From NCBI RefSeq assembly GCF_014696715.1, contig NZ_JACJQO010000001.1:310001-374000 (forward strand): DNA of 64,000 bases, given 5' to 3'. The position numbers and the translations under genes were made by a program. This DNA is from Pseudanabaena sp. FACHB-2040 (GTDB lineage: Bacteria > Cyanobacteriota > Cyanobacteriia > Phormidesmidales > Phormidesmidaceae). Under the pieces are notes generated by a model that searched no databases, had not been told where the DNA came from, and was given only the letters and a program-made list of their open reading frames with translations. Every line of letters begins with the position of its first letter. Positions within the stretch are counted from its first letter, which is position 1. This document shows positions 34,715-44,542 of this stretch, piece after piece.

Positions 34715-35287
34715 TCACCGCCCTGCGGCCAAAACCCTAGCAGTTACAAGCTCCAAATCAGCAAACCGGGGCGACACAATCACCTGTTCGCCCTGAAAAA
34801 CCTGCTCCTCATACAGGCCATCCACCCACTCAAAGACAGTGACCTTCTGAGCAATCGGATCCACTATCCAATATTCGGAAATGCGCCGTCCAGCATACTC
34901 AGTACGCTTGTGGCGATAATCTCGATTCCCCTGCTGAGGGCTGACCACTTCAACCACCAACAGCGGAGGCGGCATATCGTGAGTGATCACACATCGGGTT
35001 GCGCCCTCTAGCGCTGCCGCCGCTTCTTCAGATAAAACTACCAGATCGGGCTGCCGTGCCGTTGCCCTTGCTCCACTCACAGCAATCTGTGCCCCAATTC
35101 TCAAGCGGTAGTAGGGAATGCCGCTCTGTAGAAACGCAGCAAATAAAAAGGAGGCGATTTGATTGTTTAAGTCACTTTCTGGCGGCATGGCGATCAGTTC
35201 CCCATCCACCAATTCATAGCGGGTGTCGGTGCCGTCGTCATAGTTGAGGTAGTCTTGCAGGGTCATCAGTTTGGCGGCAACAGACAT
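34715..35287 (-). CDS. Uma2-family (DUF820) putative endonuclease
   Basis: 190 residues from the ATG opening MSVAAKLMTLQDYL. The fold is that of restriction-endonuclease-like PD-(D/E)XK proteins of the Uma2 family: YELVDGELIAM (acidic residues), the P-D in RQPDLVVLSEEA, and LLVVEVVSP with E-V following beta strands, then HKRTEYA. Uma2 genes are present in tens of copies per cyanobacterial genome and their biological role is unknown. An extension upstream to 35467 overlaps moaA and is unlikely. Confidence 0.88.
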   Translation of the reverse strand: MSVAAKLMTLQDYLNYDDGTDTRYELVDGELIAMPPESDLNNQIASFLFAAFLQSGIPYYRLRIGAQIAVSGARATARQPDLVVLSEEAAAALEGATRCVITHDMPPPLLVVEVVSPQQGNRDYRHKRTEYAGRRISEYWIVDPIAQKVTVFEWVDGLYEEQVFQGEQVIVSPRFADLELVTARVLAAGR

Positions 35288-35366
35288 AGCCTCTACCCTC
35301 AGTAAGCTGGGCGCGTAGCACTTTGCTGTAGGTACTATGATATCTTCCAGGCTTCCACCAGGTAAC

Positions 35367-36353
35367 CTATCCGCCGATCTGAGACATAGTGCGACTGTAG
35401 GCCCCAGTAGTGCCAGAATCGCGCATTTTGTAATTGATTTCGGGTTTGGCAGCCAGCAGTTCGGCAACCTGATCGCGCAAGTAAGTCAGGGGCTTGCCGT
35501 CGCGCAGTAGCGTTCTTAGGTCAATTTGGCCGGTTTCGTTGAGCAGGCAGGGGCGCAGCCAGCCATCAGCAGAGAGGCGCATGCGGTTGCAGCGATCGCA
35601 AAAACACTCCGACATCTGACTAATAAATCCCAGCGTCCCCTTCGCCCCCGGAATCTGAAACACATCGGCAGGGCCATTGCCGCGCACAGTTGATTCGGCC
35701 AGACCCCAGCGATCGCGAATTCGCTGGCGCAGTTCTTCCGAAGACACCCACCCCCGATTCTGGAACAGGTCACCATTGCCGATGGGCATAAACTCAATAA
35801 ACCGGACGTGCCATTCCCGCTCTAAGCTCAAAGCTGCTAGATCCAACACCTCATGGTCATTCACGCCAGGGATAACCACCACATTCAGCTTGAGAGGCGA
35901 AAAGCCCACCTGATGAGCCGCTTGAATTCCAGCCCAAACCTCATGCCAACGCAGCCGTCCCTTACCGCCTACAATCTCCTGAAAGATCTGCGGGTCTAGC
36001 GAGTCTAGGCTAATGTTAATGCGCCGCAGTCCGGCATCCCAAAGAGGCTGGGCTAGGGTTGCTAACCGAAAAGCGTTGGTGGTCATAGCCAGGTCTTCGG
36101 TCTGGGGCAGCGTCGCAATGTCTTGCACAATCTCCACCACATCAGGGCGCAGCAGCGGTTCACCGCCCGTCAGCCGAAAGCGGGTAAAGCCCAGGGGGAT
36201 AAAGACCTCCTGCAGCAGCACCCGGATTTCATCACGGGTCAGCCAGTTTTGCCGCAGCACATATTCAATTTCCGAGCCCTCTGGCATACAGTACTGGCAT
36301 TGAAAGTTGCAGCGATCGATCAGGCTAATGCGCAGGTAGTCAATGCGGTTCAT
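35367..36353 (-). CDS. moaA: GTP 3',8-cyclase (molybdenum cofactor synthesis)
   Basis: Radical SAM enzyme that starts molybdopterin synthesis by rearranging GTP. 328 residues from the ATG opening [10 protein letters not shown], which fits the family; an ATG at 36407 would add 18. N-terminal [4Fe-4S] cysteines are in [14 protein letters not shown], the glycine-rich SAM site in [13 protein letters not shown], and the second cluster in [15 protein letters not shown] followed by RPCLL. Both clusters are complete. The C-terminal residues lack the usual double Gly-Gly only in position (IGG is present as the last residues). No other moa gene is in the window. Confidence 0.95.
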   Translation of the reverse strand: MNRIDYLRISLIDRCNFQCQYCMPEGSEIEYVLRQNWLTRDEIRVLLQEVFIPLGFTRFRLTGGEPLLRPDVVEIVQDIATLPQTEDLAMTTNAFRLATLAQPLWDAGLRRINISLDSLDPQIFQEIVGGKGRLRWHEVWAGIQAAHQVGFSPLKLNVVVIPGVNDHEVLDLAALSLEREWHVRFIEFMPIGNGDLFQNRGWVSSEELRQRIRDRWGLAESTVRGNGPADVFQIPGAKGTLGFISQMSECFCDRCNRMRLSADGWLRPCLLNETGQIDLRTLLRDGKPLTYLRDQVAELLAAKPEINYKMRDSGTTGAYSRTMSQIGG

Positions 36354-36741
36354 TAATGGCAGCGATAGATTAGGGGACTCAAGCGCTTTGGGAGTTCCCA
36401 GAAGCATATCAGCAGACAATTGAGATCTAAATGGGGCTTTCTCTAGTGTGACAACCAAACCTAAGCAATGGCTGAGAAAAGCTCTTGAGGAAGGCACGAT
36501 GTCAGCGGGGTATAGCGAAAATCTTGCAAGTTCTAAAGATTAAAGATCTTTCCCTAGGTAGCTGCATCTGTCGGCTTAGAATTTGATATCTCCCCTATCT
36601 TTAAATTGAGATAGACAGTGAATGCCCTATCAAGCAGGGGCTGAGCCCAGATAAATAGGGGAATCATTTGCACAGTTCTGAAAAACGCAGCACCTAAGTT
36701 TGACTGGCCACACACATCCCCTACCGATCCCAGAGAGACTG

Positions 36742-38820
36742 ATGACTTTGAAGGTACTGCCAGGGCAGAGCTATCCGCTGGGTGCGACTGTCTACGCGAT
36801 TGGCGTAAATTTCTGTATCTATTCCAAGCATGCAACGGGCATGGACCTGCTGCTGTTTGACGGCCCCGAAGATCCCTATCCGGCCCGCACCATTTCCCTC
36901 GACCCGCGCTGGAATCGAACCTTTCAGTACTGGCATGCGCTAGTGCCAGGGCTTAAGGCAGGCCAGGTTTACGCCTATCGTGCCCACGGCCCCTATGCTC
37001 CCGATCAGGGATATCGGTTTGACCCGACCAAGGTTTTATTTGACCCCTATGCCCGTGCGATCGCAGGCGAAGCCCTCTACGACCGCGAAGCCGCCATCGC
37101 CTACGCGCAAGACAACAGCCCTCAGGCCCTCCGGAGTGTTGTCGTCGACAACCGCACCTACGACTGGGAAGGCGACCGACCGCTGCGCCTGCCCTTCGCC
37201 TCCAGCATTATCTACGAAATGCATGTCGGGGGCTTTACTCGCCACCCCAACTCCGGTCTGCCCGACCATACCCGAGGTACATATGCTGGTGTGATCGAGA
37301 AAATTCCCTACCTCCAAGCCCTCGGTATCACCGCCGTCGAGCTGCTGCCGATTCACCAGTTCGACCGCCAAGATGCTCGCCCCGGCCTGGAAAACTACTG
37401 GGGCTACAGCACCCTGGCCTTTTTTGCACCCCACCGAGCCTACAGCTCCCGCCAAGACCCCCTAGGGCCCGTCGATGAGTTTCGGGATATGGTCAAAGCC
37501 CTGCACAAAGCAGGCATCGAAGTCATCCTAGACGTGGTGTTTAACCACACTGCCGAAGGCAACCATGAAGGGCCAACCCTGTCCTTTAGAGGGTTAGACA
37601 ACCACACCTACTACATTCTGGACGCCAAAAATCCGGCCTACTACGCCAACTTCAGCGGCTGCGGTAATAGCGTCAAAGCCAATCATGCGGTAGTAGGCCG
37701 AATGATTATCGACAGCCTGCGCTACTGGGTCTCGGAGATGCACGTAGATGGCTTCCGTTTTGACCTAGCCTCGGTGCTGGCGCGAGATATGTATGGCCAT
37801 CCCGTCGATGATCCCCCGATTCTCTGGAGCATCGAGTCAGACCCGATTTTAGCGGGCACCAAGATGATTGCCGAAGCCTGGGATGCTGCCGGACTGTACC
37901 AGGTAGGCAGTTTTATTGGCGATCGCTTTGCCGAATGGAACGGCCCTTACCGGGACCACGTGCGGCGGTTTGTCAAAGGCGACAGGGGAGCGGTTCCAGA
38001 ACTAGCCGATCGCATTTTGGGCAGCCCCGACATCTACCCTTCTCCTGACCGAGAGCCAGACCGCAGCATTCACTTTGTCACCTGCCACGACGGCTTTACT
38101 CTAAACGATCTGGTTTCCTACAACCGCAAGCACAACGAGGCCAACGGAGAGCACTGCCGCGACGGCACTAACGACAACCATAGCTGGAACTGCGGCTACG
38201 AAGGGCCAACCGACAACCCCGAAATTGAAAAGCTGCGGCTACGGCAAATCAAGAATCTCCTGACCCTGGTATTTTTCTCCCAAGGCACACCGATGCTGCT
38301 GATGGGCGATGAGGTGCGTCACACCCAGCTCGGCAACAACAACGCCTACTGCCAGGACAATGAATTGAGCTGGTTCAACTGGGATGCTGTTGAAAAAGAG
38401 GCTAATCTGCTGCGCTTTACCCAGGGGCTGATTAGGCTGACTCAGAAATTGAAAACGCTTCAGGTAGAGCGGGTGTTAACCGTTACCGACATTTGGGATC
38501 ACAGACCCCACGTGGTTTGGCATGGCACTCAGCTCAAGCAGCCAGATTGGTCGGAAAATTCCCATAGTCTGGCCTTCACCCTGCGCCATCCAGCGGCTAA
38601 TGAGGAGCTGCACATTATGCTCAACGCTTACTGGGAGCCACTGATCTTCGAACTGCCTGACCTAGAGCCTAACCAGCGCTGGTATCGCATTGTTGACACG
38701 GCAGTAGCTAGCCCCCGAGACTTCTGTGACTTAGAGCATGCCCCCATGTTCGACGGGACTGCCTATCCAGTTGGGGCTCGCTCTTCGGTAGTGCTGATGG
38801 CTCAAAAGAAGCGTTTATAG
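36742..38820 (+). CDS. glgX: Glycogen debranching enzyme
   Basis: Isoamylase-type GH13 enzyme (glycogen degradation) that cleaves alpha-1,6 branches of limit dextrin. 692 residues from ATG 36742. N-terminal CBM48-like domain, then the catalytic barrel: DVVFNHTAEG, nucleophile Asp in DGFRFDLASVL, acid/base Glu in MIAEAWDAAG and the transition-state Asp in FVTCHDGFTL. The C-terminal beta domain follows. The residue pattern NDNHSWNCGYEGPTD is typical of isoamylase/GlgX. It is cytosolic, and no other glycogen gene is adjacent. Confidence 0.95.
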   Translation: MTLKVLPGQSYPLGATVYAIGVNFCIYSKHATGMDLLLFDGPEDPYPARTISLDPRWNRTFQYWHALVPGLKAGQVYAYRAHGPYAPDQGYRFDPTKVLFDPYARAIAGEALYDREAAIAYAQDNSPQALRSVVVDNRTYDWEGDRPLRLPFASSIIYEMHVGGFTRHPNSGLPDHTRGTYAGVIEKIPYLQALGITAVELLPIHQFDRQDARPGLENYWGYSTLAFFAPHRAYSSRQDPLGPVDEFRDMVKALHKAGIEVILDVVFNHTAEGNHEGPTLSFRGLDNHTYYILDAKNPAYYANFSGCGNSVKANHAVVGRMIIDSLRYWVSEMHVDGFRFDLASVLARDMYGHPVDDPPILWSIESDPILAGTKMIAEAWDAAGLYQVGSFIGDRFAEWNGPYRDHVRRFVKGDRGAVPELADRILGSPDIYPSPDREPDRSIHFVTCHDGFTLNDLVSYNRKHNEANGEHCRDGTNDNHSWNCGYEGPTDNPEIEKLRLRQIKNLLTLVFFSQGTPMLLMGDEVRHTQLGNNNAYCQDNELSWFNWDAVEKEANLLRFTQGLIRLTQKLKTLQVERVLTVTDIWDHRPHVVWHGTQLKQPDWSENSHSLAFTLRHPAANEELHIMLNAYWEPLIFELPDLEPNQRWYRIVDTAVASPRDFCDLEHAPMFDGTAYPVGARSSVVLMAQKKRL

Positions 38821-39006
38821 GTACAACAAGCTTACGGGTACAACAAATCGTGGGGCCGGTTCTTAAATGGCCCAGTTCGGCTAACCCCCTGGAATTTCCG
38901 CCCGTACTCGTACCGACATTACGTTACGTTAAGAGTAGGAATTGCCTTTGCTATTTTTAGCAGGGGTGAGCACCCCACACAACTTCAAGTTCCAACAGGA
39001 TTCGAT

Positions 39007-39408
39007 ATGGTTGAGAAGATTCAAAAAACTGAGGCAGAGTGGCAGCAGCAGCTGACCCCAGAGCAGTACCAGGTCACCCGCAAAAAGGGCACAGAACGCG
39101 CCTTTACTGGAGAACTCCACGACAATAAGGCCAAGGGCACCTACAAGTGCGTCTGCTGCGGTACCGAGCTGTTTAGCTCCGACACCAAGTTCGACTCGGG
39201 CACCGGCTGGCCCAGCTTCTGGGCTCCCAAAAATCCTGAAAATGTGGCCGTCAAAACTGATTTCAGCCATTTCATGGTTCGTACCGAAGCACTCTGTGCC
39301 GCTTGCGATGCCCACCTAGGCCACGTCTTTAATGATGGCCCAGCCCCTACCGGCAAGCGCTACTGCATGAACTCAGCATCTCTAACCTTTGAGAAGCAAG
39401 ACAGTTAG
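39007..39408 (+). CDS. msrB: Peptide methionine-R-sulfoxide reductase
   Basis: 133 residues. Repairs methionine-R-sulfoxide in proteins. Structural zinc cysteines occur as two CxxC pairs ([11 protein letters not shown] and [14 protein letters not shown]), and the catalytic cysteine is in [11 protein letters not shown]. The conserved [11 protein letters not shown] block is present. AGG precedes the ATG by about 7 bases. It is a stand-alone gene, and msrA is not next to it. Confidence 0.96.
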   Translation: MVEKIQKTEAEWQQQLTPEQYQVTRKKGTERAFTGELHDNKAKGTYKCVCCGTELFSSDTKFDSGTGWPSFWAPKNPENVAVKTDFSHFMVRTEALCAACDAHLGHVFNDGPAPTGKRYCMNSASLTFEKQDS

Positions 39409-39619
39409 ACTGAAACGTTTGCCAGAACGAGCCATTCCAACCAAATCTGCTCAAAACTTGGGCGAGGGCGCTTGTTGAGGAGTGTCCTCGCCACCCTCAT
39501 ACCGATTTCCCCTATCTAGCTGCAGATGATCCCTGGTAGGGGTACAGGGCCTGTGCCTAGTGCAGTGTCTGTAGTTTTGAGCAAGAGAACGGGTATCACC
39601 CTCTATAGGATTTCGTTGC

Positions 39620-40426
39620 ATGCGTCTCCACGTAAAAGTTCAGGGGCAGGGGTTTCCTATTCTTTGTCTCCACGGCCATCCGGGTTCTGCCCAGAGCATG
39701 ACGGTTTTTACCGATCACCTGTCTCGCCGCTACTGCACGCTGGCCCCTGATCTGCGCGGCTATGGACAGAGCCGTGCCCATGAAGCCTTTGCCATGACCG
39801 ATCACTTAAACGATCTAACCCAGCTGCTTGATGAAGAGGGCATTGCTGAGTGCCTAGTTCTAGGTTGGTCATTAGGAGGCATTTTGGCAATGGAGTTGGC
39901 GCTGCGCCAGCCAGAGCGGGTTAAGGGGCTAATCTTGGTAGCAACGGCAGCTCGACCCTGGGGCAACCATCCACCTATTTCCTGGCAGGACAACCTGTAC
40001 ACCGGAGTTGCCTCGATCTTAAACCGAGTGCAGCCCGGCCAGAACTGGGTAATTGAAACCTTTGGCAAGCGCTCCCTTTACCGCCACCTGATTCAGCAGC
40101 ACACCCCAGCTGCCTATCAGCGGCTAGCGTCAGACGCACTGCCAGCCTATCTGCAAACGTCACCCCATGCTCACCGGGCGCTCAACCAGGCTCTACAGCA
40201 GCGCTACAACCGTCTAGATGCGATCGCACAGTTGCCAACCCCCTCACTAATGCTCTGGGGCGAATGCGATCGCCACATCACACCCGAATCCAGTCGGGAG
40301 ACGGCTCAGCATTTTCAAAATTGCCAGAGCCACGAGTACACCAATGTTGCCCACCTATTCCCCTGGGAAATACCCGATCGGGTTCTCGGTGACATTGACC
40401 ATTGGTTAGGCCAGACCTTTGCTTAA
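39620..40426 (+). CDS. Alpha/beta-fold hydrolase
   Basis: 268 residues, soluble. Oxyanion stretch FPILCLHGHPGSAQS, nucleophile elbow LGWSLGGILA (Ser), catalytic acid in GECDRHITPES, and His in NVAHLFPWEIP. The HGHPGS start is like proline iminopeptidase/haloperoxidase-type hydrolases. AGGA precedes the ATG by 8 bases. It converges on the DUF1816 gene, with a perfect 13-bp hairpin between them. Substrate unknown. Confidence 0.88.
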   Translation: MRLHVKVQGQGFPILCLHGHPGSAQSMTVFTDHLSRRYCTLAPDLRGYGQSRAHEAFAMTDHLNDLTQLLDEEGIAECLVLGWSLGGILAMELALRQPERVKGLILVATAARPWGNHPPISWQDNLYTGVASILNRVQPGQNWVIETFGKRSLYRHLIQQHTPAAYQRLASDALPAYLQTSPHAHRALNQALQQRYNRLDAIAQLPTPSLMLWGECDRHITPESSRETAQHFQNCQSHEYTNVAHLFPWEIPDRVLGDIDHWLGQTFA

Positions 40427-40449
40427 GCAGCGACAGACCCCAAGCAGCA

Positions 40450-40479
40450 GTTAGAGACGTCATTAGTGACGTCTCTAAC
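40450..40479. repeat. Perfect 13-bp hairpin with AGAGACG core
   Basis: GTTAGAGACGTCA (40450-40462) and TGACGTCTCTAAC (40467-40479) form a perfect stem with a 4-base loop between two convergent genes. It shares the AGAGACG/CGTCTCT core with the hairpin at 55236-55263, as expected for a dispersed cyanobacterial inverted repeat. It might also act as a bidirectional terminator, although no T-tract follows. Confidence 0.7.
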
Positions 40480-40528
40480 TACTCGCAGTGGCAGCACAGT
40501 ACGAAGCCAGGATTTTAAGAGGGCTGGG

Positions 40529-40816
40529 TTAAGATTGACCAGAAAAAGCAGGGGAGAACCCCCTTCGATAGTCCTCACTGTTGTCAATGGTTAACTCTTC
40601 CGGTCGGGCACAGCGCCGGATGTCGATTCTAATTCGCTGGGCACCTTCCTGCTCGAGATCTTCGATATAGCCAGCTTGAGCAGTTTGAGCCTCAGCCTTC
40701 TCGTTGAAAGGGCCGAAAAAATAGGTGCAGTTGGGGGACTCAGTTTTGATCTCAATCCACCAGGCTTTGCCAAAACCGAACAGGTTATCGAGTAAACGAC
40801 TAAGGGGGTTGCTCAT
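40529..40816 (-). CDS. DUF1816 protein
   Basis: 95 residues. DUF1816 core KAWWIEIKTESPNCTYFFGP then FNEKAEAQTAQAGYIEDLEQ, the small alpha/beta domain found in cyanobacteria, often near phycobilisome or stress genes in other genomes. No membrane segment. Function unknown. It lies 59 bases downstream of the rRNA methylase gene. Confidence 0.85.
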   Translation of the reverse strand: MSNPLSRLLDNLFGFGKAWWIEIKTESPNCTYFFGPFNEKAEAQTAQAGYIEDLEQEGAQRIRIDIRRCARPEELTIDNSEDYRRGFSPAFSGQS

Positions 40817-40875
40817 AGCTTCTGCCTATCTACCTGTGCTGACTCAGAAAAAACTTCCTGCGCTTCTCAGTATTG

Positions 40876-41949
40876 TTATACTTCTTTACTTTTGTTTTGC
40901 AAAGAGGTGATCTGAAGTTGATTTACCCACTGCTGACGATAAACCTCATACAGCGCCATGCCTGTAGCAACGGATGCATTCAGGCTAGGAGTTGCACCCC
41001 GCAACGGAATCGATATTAGCTCATCACAGGATTGCTGTACAGTCAGGCTGAGGCCGTCTCCTTCAGCTCCCACAACCAGCACCGTAGGCCGATCAAAGGC
41101 CACATTGTGCAGGGGCTGACTGGCCTCTGAAGACAGCCCATAAATCCAAAAGCCAGCATTTTTGAGGGCTTCTAAAGCTCGCTTTAGGTTAACCACGCGC
41201 GCGACGGGGAGCGTTTCTAGCGCTCCGGCTGCGACCTTAGATACAGTCGATGTGATGCCTGCTGCTCGCCGCTGCGGAATGATGATCCCCTGACCCCCTA
41301 GTGCTTCGGCTGTGCGAATAATCGCCCCTAGATTATGGGGATCAGTAATGCTATCCGCTGCCACGAGCACCGGAATCCTAATGTCTTTTCTAGCTTTGGC
41401 CTGCTCAATTAAATCTTCCAAATCTTTGTAGTCGTAGGAAGAAGCTTGAGCGGCAATGCCTTGGTGGTTAGCACCCTCTGTGATTTGGTTGAGGCGGCGC
41501 ACGTCCACTTCGTCGATCACGGCTCCATTTGCCTTGGCAGCCTCTAGGAGCGTCAAAAATCGGGGATCATAGCGCAGTCGCTCGTTGATCCAAACCCGGT
41601 TGAGGGGTCGCTGGTTGGTAATAGCGGCTTCGACGGCATGGCGACCATAGATCAGATCCGGGGACTCTTCTACAACATCTGCAGAAGCAGGCGCAGCCGA
41701 CTCGGGAGCAGTGGGCTGGGCCGCTAGGACAGGTTTAGGAGCTCTGATGACGCGCTTAGCAGGCCTGCCTTGGTAAGACGGGCTTTTGCGAGGGCCTTTG
41801 GAGGGACCTTTAGAGGGACCAGCAGAGCCTTTAGAAGGACCTTTAGAGGGGCCTTTAGCGCTAGAGGAAGCTGATCCCCGATAGGGCCGCCCTTTTTGAG
41901 GACGATCAGCAGATTTCTTAGGGCGGGGTGTAGGTTTCGGAGATGGCAT
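40876..41949 (-). CDS. rlmB: 23S rRNA (guanosine-2'-O-)-methyltransferase, RlmB/SpoU family
   Basis: 357 residues. The last 250 residues are a SPOUT methyltransferase with its substrate-binding domain ([20 protein letters not shown]) and SAM knot motifs ([42 protein letters not shown]). The N-terminal 90 residues are low-complexity and very basic, with repeats of KGPSKG and PSKGPRKSP, an extension that may bind RNA non-specifically. The likely target is the conserved G2251-type guanosine of 23S rRNA. It lies in a leftward run from carA. Confidence 0.9.
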   Translation of the reverse strand: MPSPKPTPRPKKSADRPQKGRPYRGSASSSAKGPSKGPSKGSAGPSKGPSKGPRKSPSYQGRPAKRVIRAPKPVLAAQPTAPESAAPASADVVEESPDLIYGRHAVEAAITNQRPLNRVWINERLRYDPRFLTLLEAAKANGAVIDEVDVRRLNQITEGANHQGIAAQASSYDYKDLEDLIEQAKARKDIRIPVLVAADSITDPHNLGAIIRTAEALGGQGIIIPQRRAAGITSTVSKVAAGALETLPVARVVNLKRALEALKNAGFWIYGLSSEASQPLHNVAFDRPTVLVVGAEGDGLSLTVQQSCDELISIPLRGATPSLNASVATGMALYEVYRQQWVNQLQITSLQNKSKEV

Positions 41950-42201
41950 GGAGCTCCCTCAAAAAAAGACCGAAAAAGATGATGTTCGGGTTGCGAATGT
42001 GCGCAGCCCGACGACAGGCTAGAAAATAGAGGCTGGGAAAATAGGGTTAGCCAGGATTTAACAGTCCCTGGTTGGCTGTTTCTATCTATGGGCTCTACTG
42101 ACCCACTCTAACAATTCACCCGACTAAATTGAAGAGCGTAAGGCCACAGGTTGGGGACAGAAAGCCGGAGAAGCAACATGCCGCCCAAGGCACAGGGTCA
42201 A

Positions 42202-42696
42202 CTACAGGCTATCTGTCAATGTCAGATCGACATAGCTGAATAACTCTGTTAGACGATGGGGATCGGTGAGGTAGAGATACCCAATCAGGGCCTCGAAGCC
42301 GGTGGCCTGCTGATAAATTTGGGGATCGATGCGCCGAGGCCCCCGAGGAGACGCATTACGCCCTTTTCTTAAAATGTCTTGCTCATCCGCTGTTAGATAG
42401 GGGGTGAGCTTAGACAGTTGATGGGATTGCTGCTCAGCCCTCACCTGACTAACAACTTTCTGATGGTATGCCTGAATTCGGCAAGGGGGGGTTAGAAAAA
42501 AGCCCCGAACAAACAGTTCATAGACCGCATCTCCGATATAGGCTAGCGCAATCGGCGACAGAGCCTGCACTTGACCATTCGAGAGGGACATTGGAGAACC
42601 GGGTTCCAACAAAATATCCCTCAAACGAACGAGCACTTGTAGGCTCAGGCCAACCTTCTCAGCGTCCTCGGAAGCATCGCTGCTTCCTTTAGACAT
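42202..42696 (-). CDS. mrnC: Mini-ribonuclease III
   Basis: 164 residues. Catalytic RNase III domain without a dsRNA-binding domain. The signature LSPIALAYIGDAVYELFVRG carries the acidic GDAVYE box, and ATGFEALIGYLYLTD the second acidic motif. Mini-III matures 23S rRNA ends. It starts 20 bases after the STAS gene on the same strand, so they are likely co-transcribed. Confidence 0.9.
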   Translation of the reverse strand: MSKGSSDASEDAEKVGLSLQVLVRLRDILLEPGSPMSLSNGQVQALSPIALAYIGDAVYELFVRGFFLTPPCRIQAYHQKVVSQVRAEQQSHQLSKLTPYLTADEQDILRKGRNASPRGPRRIDPQIYQQATGFEALIGYLYLTDPHRLTELFSYVDLTLTDSL

Positions 42697-42716
42697 CGCA
42701 ATGACGCCTTAGGAGG

Positions 42717-43079
42717 CTACTCAACGGCTGCGATCGCATCATCCACAGAATCCCGCAATGAGAGAAACTGCTCCAATCGTACCAGCTTGACCGTTTGAGT
42801 GACGCGAGCATTGGTGACCACCTGGACAGAACCGCCTTCGGTTTTGGCCTTCTTCACCAGCTGCACGAGGGCACCTAAACCAGAGCTGTCAACAAAATCA
42901 ATTGCAGACAGGTCAAGGATGATATTGCGAGGGCCTTCCTCAACGAATTTGTTCATCACCTTCCGAAAGGTCGGCTCTGAAAACGCGTCTAGAAGACCCG
43001 TGAGGCGGAAAATTTGACAATTTGCCCTGACATCTCGGGTGCCTCGCAAGCTTACAGTCAGGGTCAGTGGCTCAGCTAT
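42717..43079 (-). CDS. STAS-domain anti-sigma-factor antagonist
   Basis: STAS fold: IFRLTGLLDAFSEPTFRKVM, the phospho-acceptor region LSAIDFVDSSGLGALVQLV with the DSSG serines, and KLVRLEQFLSL. Such proteins are phosphorylated by RsbW-type kinases and relieve anti-sigma inhibition. The start is unusual: the first standard start codon is TTG 43049, which has no ribosome binding site, whereas AUA at 43077-43079 has GAGGAGG 5 bases upstream and opens IAEPLTLTV, a plausible N-terminus. I chose AUA as likeliest, giving 120 residues; the TTG form has 110. Confidence 0.85.
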   Translation of the reverse strand: MAEPLTLTVSLRGTRDVRANCQIFRLTGLLDAFSEPTFRKVMNKFVEEGPRNIILDLSAIDFVDSSGLGALVQLVKKAKTEGGSVQVVTNARVTQTVKLVRLEQFLSLRDSVDDAIAAVE

Positions 43080-43084
43080 AAGAA

Positions 43085-43091
43085 CCTCCTC
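43085..43091 (-). promoter_or_regulatory. Strong Shine-Dalgarno in front of an AUA start candidate
   Basis: GAGGAGG on the minus strand lies 5 bases before AUA (43077-43079) and 35 bases before the first conventional start TTG, so it decides the start of the STAS gene. Confidence 0.6.
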
Positions 43092-43129
43092 ACAGAATGC
43101 TCCAAATGGACGGTTTAGTATAGGTCAGG

Positions 43130-43135
43130 ATTATA
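43130..43135 (-). promoter_or_regulatory. Consensus -10 box (TATAAT) of the STAS gene
   Basis: A perfect TATAAT on the minus strand, about 50 bases before the AUA start candidate. A TTGCCA lies 15 bases further upstream as a rough -35. Confidence 0.5.
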
Positions 43136-43259
43136 CCAACTTCAAGCGGTTGGCAACTGCTTATAACATCTCTCCACATCTCCTCAGCGCTGTATCCCTC
43201 TTCTAACAGAATCTGACCTTTACAGAATCATTCTGGCGAGGGTTGGCCCAGGTGCCTCC

Positions 43260-44420
43260 TTAAGCCACAACGCTGCTGGGCTGACTGTCCCGCATCGACT
43301 CTACAAATTTTTGGAAGAGGTAGTCGGCATCGTGGGGGCCAGGGCTAGCCTCTGGGTGGTACTGCACTGAAAAAATCGGCAGCTTTTTGTGCTGGATTCC
43401 GGCTACGGTGCGATCGTTCAAGTTCAGATGAGTGATGGCTACCGATTCGATCGGAACCGAATCCGCATCTAGGGCAAAGCCGTGGTTTTGGCTGGTGATT
43501 TCTATCCGTTCGCTTAGGCCACAGGGTTGATTTAGCCCTCGGTGGCCAAACTTGAGCTTAAAGGTAGACGCGCCCAGAGACAGACCCAGAATTTGGTGAC
43601 CCATGCAAATACCGAAGGTGGGGAGCTGCTGCTGCAGTAGGGCCTGTACCAGAGGCGGGGCTTCGACCACCGCAGCCGGGTCACCTGGCCCATTAGACAG
43701 AAAAATGCCGTCAGGCTGGTAGCTCAAGATGGTCTCAACCGACGTATCTAGAGGTACCACAATGACTCGACAGCCGTAGCTAACCAGCCGCCGCAGAATA
43801 TTGCGCTTAATGCCAAAATCAATCGCTACAACAGTTAGTAGAGGTTTGCTGTCGTCTCTAGGCTCTGCGCCAAACTCCCAACTCGGATCGGTGCCCTCGG
43901 TCCACTCATAGACCTCACGGGTGGACACTTCACGCACCAGGTTCAGGCCTTCCATACTGGGTGCAGCCTGAAGTTGGCGCAGTAGCTCCTCGGGGTCGAG
44001 CACTTCAGTCGAAATGGCCCCGTTCATCGCGCCGACTGTCCGCAGCTTGCGCGTTAGCGCACGGGTATCAATGCCGTAGATGCCGGGAACCTTGTGGTGC
44101 TTCAGGTATTCGGGCAGGGATTGAGTAGCACGCCAGTTGCTGGGTTGGGAGCACACGTTACGAGCGATCGCACCTCTGATAGAAGGCCGAGCAGATTCTT
44201 CGTCTTCTGGATTGACTCCGGTATTGCCTAACTCAGGATAGGTAAACGCTACAATTTGACCGCAGTAGCTGGGATCGGTCATAACTTCCTGGTAGCCAGT
44301 CATACCTGTATTGAAGACCACTTCTCCCATAACCGTTCCCGCTGCTCCAAAGGACCAGCCCCGGTAAATCGAACCATCTGCTAATACCAGTAATGCTGGC
44401 TGAGCTTCCGAAAGCGCCAT
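43260..44420 (-). CDS. carA: Carbamoyl-phosphate synthase small subunit
   Basis: Glutaminase subunit supplying ammonia for carbamoyl phosphate (arginine and pyrimidine synthesis). 386 residues from the ATG opening [12 protein letters not shown]-terminal domain with [20 protein letters not shown]-terminal class I glutaminase with the nucleophile Cys in [11 protein letters not shown] and the His/Glu pair in [11 protein letters not shown]. All catalytic residues are present. carB is not in the window. It leads a leftward run of five genes. Confidence 0.97.
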   Translation of the reverse strand: MALSEAQPALLVLADGSIYRGWSFGAAGTVMGEVVFNTGMTGYQEVMTDPSYCGQIVAFTYPELGNTGVNPEDEESARPSIRGAIARNVCSQPSNWRATQSLPEYLKHHKVPGIYGIDTRALTRKLRTVGAMNGAISTEVLDPEELLRQLQAAPSMEGLNLVREVSTREVYEWTEGTDPSWEFGAEPRDDSKPLLTVVAIDFGIKRNILRRLVSYGCRVIVVPLDTSVETILSYQPDGIFLSNGPGDPAAVVEAPPLVQALLQQQLPTFGICMGHQILGLSLGASTFKLKFGHRGLNQPCGLSERIEITSQNHGFALDADSVPIESVAITHLNLNDRTVAGIQHKKLPIFSVQYHPEASPGPHDADYLFQKFVESMRDSQPSSVVA

Positions 44421-44542
44421 ACTCGACCTTGAAGAATTGGTGAAACTATTTTGAAACTGCTCCACGAGCGCTACTATCCTATAGCCTCGGGGCATGATTA
44501 GGGTAGCCTAGGTCATCGGACGCAGATAAACACAGGAAAACT

